From positions 2,779,461-2,843,460 of the forward strand of contig RPFO01000080.1 in NCBI GenBank assembly GCA_009746045.1: a stretch of DNA of 64,000 nucleotides, written 5' to 3'. The notes beneath the pieces are model-generated. The model worked only from the letters and a program-made list of their open reading frames with translations. It was not told the DNA's origin and did no database searches. The translations under genes were made by a program, and so were the position numbers. The number at the start of each line of letters is the position of its first letter. Position 1 is the first letter of the stretch. Of the stretch, positions 32,624-44,300 are shown piece after piece. The DNA is from Mesostigma viride. Its lineage: Eukaryota; Streptophyta; Mesostigmatophyceae; Mesostigmatales; Mesostigmataceae.

Positions 32624-35600
32624 ATGCGTTCCATGGGGGATGGAACCGCAGTGTCCCTACGCTTGTCGGCTCCTTTGCCGGGTGCTAGGCGGCTAATGCC
32701 TAGAGTTACTCGATGGGTTGACAGCCGAAGTGTTCGTCTGCTGTGGGCAGTGGCAATCCACCTGATTCTGGGCCTTGCATCGGCTGTGGTCGCGGGCGAA
32801 ACTTGCCCCTGTGAAGTATGTCCTTGCTACTGCCCTTGTGTGGACCGCTCTACCCTACGAGTGGCCTTCGTGATCCATCAACCAGTCGATGGCGCCACCT
32901 CCGGCACTGCCGGAATGTTACGGCTGGCTGGGGCACGCCAGGCGGCATGGGATCGAAACCTGCAGCTGAAGGTCTTCTACCCCCGCGGCGACCTGTCCTT
33001 CCAAGTACGGGCCATGCAGGATGCTGTGCAATTCTAACGATTAGCTTATGCTCCACCAGAAGGAACGTTTGCAGCACGGTTCGGCTGCGAATGTGGCTAC
33101 ACTTTCGGCTTTGTCATTGGAATCTTGGCTTCAATATCGTTGCAGGGAACTCGCTTACAGAAGGACGTCAGTTCCAGTGTGACAAGTGCCCTGTCCCCTC
33201 CTATGCCACTAATTTCCATTTCGCCTGTTTCCCCCTTAACCTGTCTTCCCCTTCACCTGCTTTCCCCTCCACCTGCGCTGCCCCGCCTGGGCTGCTCCCC
33301 TGCCAGCTCGTCGAAGCGCTTGAGTTTCTCTGGAACGCGGCGCAGGGGTCAGTGGACGCCATCGTAACCACATTTCCGTATGAGGAGGTATGCCAGCATC
33401 CGTAACCACATTTCCGTATGAGGAGGTATGCCAGCATCCGTAACCACATTTCCGTATGAGGAGGTATGCCAGCATCCATGACTGCCTAGAATAAGAAACA
33501 TTAATAAGCAATATTTATTCATTGAGAATGATAAATTACGGAGGTGAGATTGGCATGCAACATAAGGAAAACCCCAAAAAGAAGACGAACCCTGAAGAAA
33601 TTAATAGTAATCTGCCACGGACATCCAAGGATCACGCCAGATGCACAAGGTACAATTAACTACATCACAAAACTACGACACGCAGCAACATATATGTATA
33701 TCTATGCTGCCCACCCACATGCCCACCCACCCACCCACCCACCCACCATTCTACGAAGCCCTTCCCCCCTTGCCACCCATCCTCTCCTTCTCCTCCTTTT
33801 ACATATACTTCCCCACCCCCTCCTCCTTTCCATTTGCATCCATCTGTGTTTAATTCATCCCCCCCCCCCCCCCTTGCCTCCTGCCCCATTTCTTCCTCCT
33901 CCCCCTTTCTCCCCTGCTGTTGTACCTTCTCCCCCCCCCCCCCCCCTTCCCTCCTTCCCCCCAGTTCATGGCCCCCCTCCAAGCGGCGAACGACTTGGGC
34001 ATCCCCGTGTACCTGCTCGGAGGCACCTCCAGGGCAATGATGTCCCAGCTACGCGCTGCGGTGCCCGGGTTTGCCCGCGGCATAAACTCGGGCGCGGGGC
34101 TGCTCAACGTCGGGCTCAACGAGGAGCTCACAAGGACGGGGATTGTGGACCGGCTCATGACCGCTGGCATCCGCCACCTGGTCTGCCTCCAGCATAGCCC
34201 CCGCAACCTGATCTACGCGAGCCGGTGCGCGGGGCTCCAGGCCCGCTTCCTGTTCCGGAACCTCACCGCCGAGACGGAGGACACCGTGCCCAGCCTCGTG
34301 CCCTTACGCGTCGCCCTCGCGCAAGTAGAGCGCTCGCTGTCCTCCGCGACTCGTCGTGTGAACCCCAACGAGACGGCCATAATTCTGTTTGACATGGTCA
34401 TGTACCGGCTGGCTCGTGAGATCCTCGCGCCCGATCACCCCTTGGCAGCGGCGCTTCTGGTCACGTACGAGTCCTCCCCCGTGGTGCTGGCGGACTTGAG
34501 GGCCGGCATGCCCGTGGTGCTTGTCCGGCAGAGCTACTACTCGCAGGCGTACACGGCGGTTGCGCTGGCCGCATATGAGCTCCAGACGGGCCAGATGCTG
34601 CCTGCGGACGTGCGCGCGGTGCCAGATTTCCGGTCGTCCGTGCTGGTGGGTACTGTCTGTCTGTCAGTGTTTTTGCTAAGGGGTGGAGGGGTTCCGGTAA
34701 TTCCGGTAGGGGTCCCGGCCGAGGCGAATTAAAAAAAAAAAAAACAAAATCCTAATAGGATTTCTTATACAGTTATATAGATTATCCTAAACTCTGAAGC
34801 CTTGCCATAGGCCCCTAGTGGGCTGCTTGTGCCCTGATTCTCATACCGGGGTATACGCAGCCGGCAGCCCTACTAAGACACGCGACGATGATAACTTAGC
34901 ATGCATACAAGCATGTGCACATGGTAACAACAGGAGGCTACAAAACATAGTACGCATTGCCGGTAGGCAGTGTATAGCTCTCACATTGGCTCACCCATAC
35001 ATGGCGCGGCCTGACTAAGTAAGTTATTAAACATGATGCCGCCTGTTTGCATGCACCCTACACCCATAGGCCATTGGAGGTTTCTTTCTCACCCGAGGTG
35101 TTGGAACAGACGGAACTGCAGGCTTCTGCTTGGCAGCCTGCACGGAACCACTGCCACCCTGATCGCCGGTTGTCGAGCCAGGCTGCTTGTCAACAGCCTG
35201 ATTCGAAACAACCTGCTCCGACATGGCCTGCTCCGGAACACCACCACCATGGATTTCAGGCTGTGCGTGCGCTGAGCCACCTGCATCGCCCTCCTCTACG
35301 GCACCCTCATCCACATTCCTCTTATCAGTGTCGTCCCCTTCTAACTCGATGCCTGCCTGCGCCTGATCTGTAACGACCGTGCCCAAAGCCCGCCGACCGC
35401 TTGCACTGCCGGCCAAGGTTAAAATGCCACCGCCTCGTGTGAAATGGTCTTTGAATTTGTAGCCCAGGGGAATCGGGGGCTCTTTCTTCTTTGTCGTGAT
35501 TCGCTTCTCTAGCGCACTATCGAATAATGCAGGATTAGAAAACACGCAAAACAAAGTCAGCTGGCTCGACTGCCGTGAACTTCATCAACGTTTTGCGGCT

Positions 35601-37781
35601 CAGCACCTTCACATCGTTTTGCGTACCTACTGCAGGTCTGCAGTCTGCAGCGCATTTGTTACCCGCTCTACCAGTCTAGTCTACGCATTTGACAGACTGG
35701 ACTTGCCGGCTGCCCAGTGCTGACCCATTCGTTGTAGGGTCAGAGCTGCACCGCCCCACGCCTTTTGTTACTTGGGTACGGAACATCGATTTACTCACAA
35801 GTTGAAGTTGAAATTGTAGCCCCTCCTCAACAGTTGCTGTTACTGTAGTACGTCCAACAACAGTCTACAAATCTCTGCTGCCCATTGCGTGGCAACAACA
35901 ACAGCAACAACATTTGTGCTGGTCAAGTTCACACCGGTATTTTAAGTGGGCAACATGAACGACAGCCAGGCGACAGCTGATAAAGTCGCGAGCAAGCAAT
36001 GTTTGTGCAAAATCGCCTAGCCTTGACGAGCCGTTGCCCATGATTATTTTTTAAATACTGCATCTGAGGGTCACGCACTACTATTTTATGTTGATCAGTA
36101 AGGTATGTTGTAGCTGCGATCGGACCATCGCGAGATTTCATTCCCTTGCACCCTGGTTTTTGTCGGGCATTCAGCAGGGCTCTGCTGTGTCGGCGTTTAC
36201 ATTTCGTGCAGGTGTTAGCATGGCATCAATGTGCAAACTTTTTGTAAATGCCTGGAATAGTCAACCTTTACTAATAGAAATTGATATTGTGTTATAGTCA
36301 GTATATAAATACCGGTTCTGTCTGACGGGAAAACCGGGGAACCCCGGCCGGCATTTAAAGCTTCCCGGTCGACCAGGGCAGCCCGGACAAGTCACAATGG
36401 CTTATACCTGTCGAACTGGGGGGGGGTCCTGCTCTGAACACAGCATACCGGTCGAACGGGGGGGGTTTCCTGCTTGGCATATAGCATACCGGTCGGCCGG
36501 GGGGTCTTCCTGCTTGGCATATAGTATACCGATCGGCCGGGGGGGGCTTACCGGTCGGCCGGGGGGGCACCGGTAATACCTGAGAATTACCGGTACCGGT
36601 CCCTTAGCAAGAACACTGCTGTCTGTCTGTCTGTCTCTCCTCCTCCTCCTCCTCCTCCTCCTCCTGCAGCAGCTGCTGCTGCTGCTGCACCTCCACCACC
36701 ACCACTTTCACCTTCTCATAACCACCTCCTAACCATATAATCACCTTCTCCAAACCACCCTCTCCTCCTCATCCTCTCGTCATCACCTTCTCTCCTCATC
36801 ACCCACCTGCATTGGCTTCCTCCTGCCGATCTCCACCTGCCGATCTCCACCTGCCGATCTCCACCTGCCGATCTCCACCTCGAGATCTCCGCCTTGGCAT
36901 GACCGACCGCAACGATGAAATCTCCGTTTCCCCATCGCTGACCACCCCCTTTCGTCTTCTTAATCACCAAATCACCCATGCACTTTCCCATTGCCAACCA
37001 CTCCCAGGCCTTAGAAGCACCCATTGACAGCCACGCCATTCTCCCCCCTTCCCCCCCCTCCCCTCGACCGTTCCATCACCCATCCACACCGGCCATTCCA
37101 TGCCCGGCCACCATGACAAACCTTTTTTTTTCCCCGCGGCCAATCCACCCCTCCACCCCCAGGCATCAGAAGCTGTCTCGGATGCAGACGTGGACAACGA
37201 GCACTGCCGCTCACATGGATACCCCGTGTGCGGGGCGCCAGGTGTCCCCGCGGAGCCCTCGCCCGGCGGCTGCAGCTGCTTCGACCGGTCCACCGTGCGC
37301 ATGCGGGTGCTGTCCAGCCTGCTCCCGATTCGCGAGACGTTCCATTACGTGAAGCAGGGGCTGTTGGACGCAGTGCGCGACCTGCCGGGGTCCTCGTACG
37401 AGTGGTACGCGTGGGCATGCTATTCATTCACGGCATCCTTGTGATCGTTCATTAGGTATCATTCCATGTGCGTGTGTTTAGACGCGGCGCGCGACCTGCC
37501 TGGGTCCTCGTACGAGTGGTTTGTGCGCGCCGCTGTCATCGCCAACCTTTTGGCAACCCTGTCACCAACCCCAACCCGGTGTTCTCGAGATGGGGACCGC
37601 TCCCATGAACAACGAGCTGACGTCCTACGCACCTAATGCCATCATCTGACGTATGAACAAAGAGCTTACGTCCTACGCACCTGATCGCAAGCCATCATCT
37701 TGAAGCACCCCCACCCCATCCCCTTCCCTTGACACACACACACACACACACGCACACACACACACACCATCCCATCCCCTT

Positions 37782-37815
<34 letters not shown>

Positions 37816-38120
37816 ATCCCATCCCCTTGACACACACACACACACCATCCCATCCCCTTGACACACACACACACACACGCACACCATCCCATCCCCTTGA
37901 CACACACACACACACACACCATCCCATCCCCTTGACACACACACACACACACACACCATCCCATCCCCTTGACACACACACACACACCATCCCATCCCCT
38001 TGACACACACACACACACACACACACACACCATCCCATCCCCTTGACACACACACACACACACACACACCATCCCATCCCCTTGACACACACACACACAC
38101 ACACACCATCCCATCCCCTT

Positions 38121-38152
<32 letters not shown>

Positions 38153-38361
38153 ATCCCATCCCCTTGACACACACACACACACACACACACCATCCCATCC
38201 CCTTGACACACACACGCACACACACACACCATCCCATCCCCTTGACACACACACACACACACACCATCCCATCCCCTTGACACACACACACACACACACC
38301 ATCCCATCCCCTTGACACACACACACACACACACACACCATCCCATCCCCTTGACACACAC

Positions 38362-38393
<32 letters not shown>

Positions 38394-41300
38394 CATCCCA
38401 TCCCCTTGACACACACACACACACACACCATCCCATCCCCTTGACACACACACACACACACACCATCTCATCATCTTGACTTACGATGTACACCACCCCA
38501 TCATCCAAAGGACTTATGATTTATGCTGGCCTCTCTGCCGCACAAACCAGGACGGCGCGTGCGCCCCTTGTGAGCATCGCGCACACCTTGTCAGCCTCTG
38601 TGCGTAACCCATTCATGACATCTCATTCTGGCCCCATACTAACCCCGTACTACTTTGTATAATTATATCTTCTCAGGATGGTGTCGGCGGTGCGTAACCC
38701 ATTTGTGACATCTCATTCTGGCCTCTGTCACATCTAGAACCCCATTGTAGTCAGGATGGTGTCAGCGGCCAGCGCAAGCGTCGTGGACATCTTGTGGGCC
38801 CCCTACCCAACCCAGCCATCACTCATCTCGTGATGGCGGCTGTCACCACTCCCAGCCCACTTCGTCTCTCAGGACGTTATCGGCCGCTGTGAAATAGAGA
38901 GCATGAGCCCTCCGTACCCAACCCGCCCATCACTCATCTCGTTATTCCATCTGCCGTCACGCTTAACCTCGTGTATCTCAGGATGGTGTCGGCGGCCAAT
39001 GCGAGCGTTGCGGAAATCCTGTCCGCGATCAACGCGACACGGAGCAGCACGCGGTGGTCGAGCGTGCTGAGCCTGGACTACTGTTACGGGGTGATGCACC
39101 CGGAGGTGACAGACGCGCTTCAGGTAGGGCCCGCAGGGGAACTTGACCATGTAGCCATGCCATCCAGGCACAGTCACCATACGTGGAAGTATAAAGCAAC
39201 GCCGTCCAGGCACAGTCACCATACGTGGAAGTATAAAGCAATGCCGTCCAGGCACAGTCACCATATGTGGAAGTAAAAAGCAATGCCGTCCAGGCACAGT
39301 CACCATATGTTGAAGTAAAAAGCAATGCCGTCCAGGCACAGTCACCATACAGAAGTAACGCCATACAGGTAGAGTCTCCGTGTGTCTAGAAACAACGCCA
39401 TGTCATTCAAGCATAGCTCGGTTGGAAGCTAACCGACATCATGCAGGTCCAGGCACAGGGGGGATACTCCATGGTACCCCCCCACCCCTTCGCAAAGAAC
39501 ACCGAGGCCAACCGACACTGGCACCATCCGGAGACATGGGCTCTTGTGCACAAAAGCTATGCCACGACATTTTCACAATCCGACCTAGTTTTTTTTTATT
39601 AAAATGAGTTCTCCTACACCTCCAAGGTGTATGCAGCCAGCCTTTTGAACGGGCCATGGGCCGTGCGGGGGCCTACTTTGTATCGCACGTAGAAGCACTG
39701 TAGACGGTTACTTGTCCCAAGGTCCTTTCTGCGTTGCAATTGAACCGTGGGCACGTCCCTGATGTTGAGCAGGTCCTTGAAACCGGTCTGGACGGCCATG
39801 GTATATCCGGGTACTCACCCCTGTTGAGGGAGGCTTTGTACCTCTTGTAAGACATGCTCTTTGATAAAGCAATTAGTTCACGATCATTAGTTAGTCTGTG
39901 TCATCGGCTCCCCGTGTTGCTGACATCATCACCATCTCTCTGCATCGCCCTCCCCCTTGTGCCCACAACATGGCCTCGTGCCCCCTTGGTCACCCTCTTG
40001 ACAAAAGTCTGCCTCCCATATGACTTCCCCCCTGACATGCCTGCCCCATGCTCCCTCCCTCCTTAACGAGACTCCCTGGCAATATCCACCCCCTTCCCTG
40101 GCATGGCGTTCTGCCCCCATCTAACCCTCCCCACGGCCTGGCCCGGCTCCCATACCCCCCCTCTGCCCCCACCCTCTCGTACCATGCCCTCCCCCCCACT
40201 GTCCAGACTCTGGGCGCGTCCAAGGGCAACCGCACCTTCTGGGTGGGCGCCGACCGCAACGAACGCACGGCCATCGCCGAGTTCCTGTCCACCTATTCCG
40301 CCGACGGGTACGTCGGGCCAGGCAATCTGACATGGGCCGGCCTTGGGTCGCTGGCCCGCGAGCTTGCGGGCGCTGTGAAAGGGGGGGACGGCTCCCCCTC
40401 GGATGCCCTCCTCTTTGCCGCGCTGCACCGGCTTCCCCCCTGGGACCAGCGGGCGGAAGGCTTCATCCAGGGGTACTTGAACACGAGCGCCCCTTTCCCG
40501 GATGGCTTCTGGCAGCTCCCGCCCGCAGCCCCCTATAACGTGAGCCGTGATTCGCTGGATCTGTACGACCTGGGCGCGGCGGCCCGCGTCGCATCCATCT
40601 TTGCGAATGGGACCAGTTTTGGGGTCGGTGACAGCCCCCCCGGCGCGGGGTCAAGCTCGGGCGACAGCATAGACGCGATGGACGCCTACCTGGCCTTACT
40701 GCGGCTGCGCCCGGCGCCCGTGGTGGGCGAGAACGGGAGCAGGTATCTCGAGGTGCTCCAAACGGCAATGCATCAGGAGTTGCAGATGAGAGGCGGGTTT
40801 GATGGCGTCTTGGGCGTCCTCCCGCAGGGGGCGGTCAGCACCCTGGTGGACACCCTCGCGGCGCTCGAGGACTACAACGAGACGCACGGGCGGGACGTCC
40901 GGCTGGTCAGCCTGAGTTGCCAGTACGACGGTTATGTGGCGCTCGCGAACGCTAGCGCGGTCAAGGGGGGGCACCGGTACCAGGCGTGCGCCGACTGGCA
41001 GGTGAGGGCATGGGTGGTGAATGATTGAAAAGTACAATAAACTATAGTACAGCAATATATGACGGATAGATTAGAGGTGCAACAATGTTCTGATGGATAA
41101 CTTCAACAATACATGACTGATAGGCTTGTTGGTTTCATTGCCATTTGGGCTGGGTGAGTAGCACTGTAGGAGGTGGCCCCATGTGACATGGAGCCGGAGA
41201 ATATTCTGGTATGTTAGTAATAAGAAAAGCAATAGCAAGGTCAGCATTGTTTTGTTAGGTAGCCAATAGGAAATTACAGACATAATGACAGTATGATTGT

Positions 41301-44300
41301 TATTGCATATCATGTAATAAGAATACATAAATCATTATTACGTATTCTGTGCCGCTACCCGCCCTGTGCCACGCCCCCTTCTTTGCTTTTCTTTCCCTCC
41401 CCCGCAGTACAGCCTGGTCACCTACGTGACGTTCATGGCCTCGGCCCCTGATCCTTATTCCTATTCCTCCCCTAACTGTCCCGCCCTATACCCGCCCCAT
41501 CTCGCCACCCCTGCTCCTTCCCACAGTACAACCTGGCCACCTATGTGACGTTCATGGCATCGGCACTTGAGCAACAAACGGGAGAGCTCTTATTCCGCTC
41601 CCTCGAAGTCTCCACCGGCCGCCTGCTGGTCCGCCAGAACGCCAGCAGCGCCGCGCAGCGCCGGCGTGCTGCGTGTGAGCACTTCCACTTCCAAGAGGGC
41701 GCCAGCAAAGGCCGCGAGGGCCTGCTGTACCCCGTCTGCAACTACTCAGCCGGGTGTGGGGATGCGGACAACCCTTGCAACGGCCACGGGAACTGCACAT
41801 TCCCGTCCGTGGACGCCTACTTCGCGGCCGGGGGCGCGCTCAACCCCTCGGCCGGGAGATGCGTGTGCGAGGATGGGTGGCACGGCCCACAGTGCGGCAG
41901 TGGCGGGTTTGTGTCGACGGTCAGCGGCAACTTGCACACGTCACGGTGGATCCTCATCGGCATGGCGGTCCTGGTGACGGCGTTCCTGGTCGCGCTCGGG
42001 TCGTGGTTTGCGTACAAGCGCATCAGCCCCGCCAGGAGGGCGCATGCGCGGGAAGCCAAGAAGCGGCGCCCGCCAAAGGACGACGAGGAGGTGGCCGTGG
42101 TGTTCACCGACGTGAGTAGTGTGCTGATGAATTGGCCTCGTCGTGTTGATGGACGATGATGCCAAGTGGGGGATGAGGAGGTCGCCGTCGTGTTCCCACA
42201 GGCACGTGAGTCGTGATCAGTGCTCCTGTTGGCTTTTGGTATTGTAGTCTACATCAGTACGAGTTTCCTTTGCAAGCTACAGCGGTAGGGCACGAAGATG
42301 GCCGTTGAGTTCACCGACGTGAGTCTTGGGTCGTGCTCTTTTGTGAGCACGTGTGTGTTTGTGCGTGCGCGCGTCCATGTGCATGTGCGTGTATCTGTAG
42401 TTTGTTAGTCAGTTGCATATGTTAGGTTTACGAAGTTCGTGAAGCTCATCTACCTAAGGGTGGTTGACTAAAACGCGTTTCTTTCACCAACGGGGGAAAG
42501 AAAAAGGGCATAATTGGCTGGGTGTCTCTATGCCTCCGGAAGGCAACCCCATGTTCATTCTACATCATGTTGGTCTGTATGCGTGCTAGCTCGCTTCTGC
42601 TCGTTACTTGCTCCGGTTCGTGACTTTGTGTTTGCCAACCGTCCCACTGCTTTTCCTGAAACTCTTCCCCTTTGCCTTCCCCATTGGCCTCACTCTTCCC
42701 CTTTGCCTTTGCACCTTGGCGTCTAGCTCTTTCACCATTCAACCTTTTCTGGCTTTTTCTCGCTCTGGTCCGTTGCGCCGCTCTCTTGACTCCCTCTGCA
42801 CCCTTTGTCTGCCTGCCTGTTCCCTCTGCTCTTTTCCCCTGCCCTTTTCCCCTGCCCTTTTCCCCTGCCCTTTTCCCCTGCCCTTTTCCCCTGCCCTTTT
42901 CCCCTGCCCTTTTCCCCTGCCCTTTTCCCCTGCCCTTTTCCCCTGCCCTTTTCCCCTGCCCTTTTCCCCTGCCCTTTTCCCCTGCCCTTTTCCCCTGCCC
43001 TTTTCCCTTGCCCTGTTCCCTTGCCCACAGATCAAGGGGTCCACGGGGCTCTGGGAATGGGACGCCGCGATGATGAGCCAGTGCATCCAGATCCACCACC
43101 GGGTACGTGGCGTTGTGTTGTGATGGTGGTGGATGATGAGCCAGTGGTTTTTGGTTGCGGAGGGTGGTAGAGACAGGTCCACGACCAAGTACGTGGCGTT
43201 GTGTGGGTGGATGATGAGCCAGTGTCGTGGTTGTGATGGTGGCGGTGACAGATCCACACAACCAGGTCCATTAGTAACTAGGACAGTTTCCTCTGCTTCC
43301 ATCTCATTCGCCTTATTTTATCCCCAGGTCCTGCGAGCGCTCCTCCCCAAGTACCACGGCTACGAGTCCAACACCGAAGGAGACGCATTCGAGCTCGTCT
43401 TCCACGACGCTATCGACGCCCTCAACTGGGTGCTCGAGGCGCAGGAGGCCCTTATGTACCCCGAGCGAGTGCTCGCGCCCTTGCGCCGGCCACTCGGGGC
43501 GGTTGCCGGCCAGGTGTCCCAGCTCGACACCTGGCCGGCAAAGCTCCTCCAGCACGAGATGGGCAGCGAGAAGCTCGCAGACGACGGCACGGTGATCTAC
43601 CGCGGGCTGCGTGTACGCATGGGCCTGCACGTGGGGAGACCCGACGCCAGCTACCAGCACCCGAATGGGCGGCAACGGTACACCGGGCGCGTCGTTGACA
43701 TGGCCAAGGCGATCGGGGACGCGCCCGAGGACGGCGGCCAGGTCCTGCTCACGATGAACGCGTGGCACGCGGTCGGTAGCGGCACCTCGGTCAAGCACCT
43801 CGTGGTGCACAACCTGGGGGAGTACGTGCTGTCCAAGGACTTACCGCCGGTCCAGGTCATGGAGGTGCTACGGGAGGGGCTGAGGAAAAGGTCCCCCTTC
43901 CGGCCGCTCCGTTGCGTCGCCCAGCTGTCGCCGAGCTTCTACGCGGCGCCGGCGAGTAGTTCCTACGTTACGGGCGAGCCGCCCAGCGAGCCCATCATCA
44001 TCATGTTCACGTTTATCGGCGGCTTGCAGGCGCTCAAGTCAAACGCGTTCTTCGGGGAGGCCGTGCGGCTGCTCGTGGACTTCATGCGGGCCAAGATCTA
44101 CCTGCACCGCGGGTACGAGTGCGAGGAGAAGGACGGCAACTTTTTGATCACGTTCGCGGACCCGATGGACGCGGCCGTGTTCACGCAGGACGTCCAGGCC
44201 GGCGCGATGAAGCTGCCCTGGCCCGACGATCTGCTGAGGGAAGAGGCGGCGGCTGAGGTGCTGCTCCCGTCGGCGATCGAGTCGAACCCGACGCTGGACC

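Larger units (their letters stand above)
34665..36618. mobile_element. hAT-like non-autonomous element in intron 3 of the cyclase gene
   Basis: The ends are CAGTGTTTTTGCTAAGGG and the reverse complement CCCTTAGCAAGAACACTG. They are flanked by the 8-bp direct repeat ctgtctgt (34657-34664 and 36619-36626). The flank is a CTGT microsatellite, which weakens the duplication as proof, but the inverted ends stand on their own. CAGTG ends with an 8-bp duplication are typical of hAT. No transposase is recognised. A minus-strand frame of unknown nature lies at 35027-35554. Confidence 0.7.

Noticed and set aside
37666-38508. Three overlapping Cys-Val-rich ORFs of about 260-280 codons on the minus strand
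   Set aside because: All arise from the CA/CCATCCCATCCCCTTGA minisatellite within a cyclase intron.
42560-43302. Long Gly-Lys-rich ORFs on the minus strand
   Set aside because: They read through the 12-bp pyrimidine-rich repeat and antisense intron sequence.
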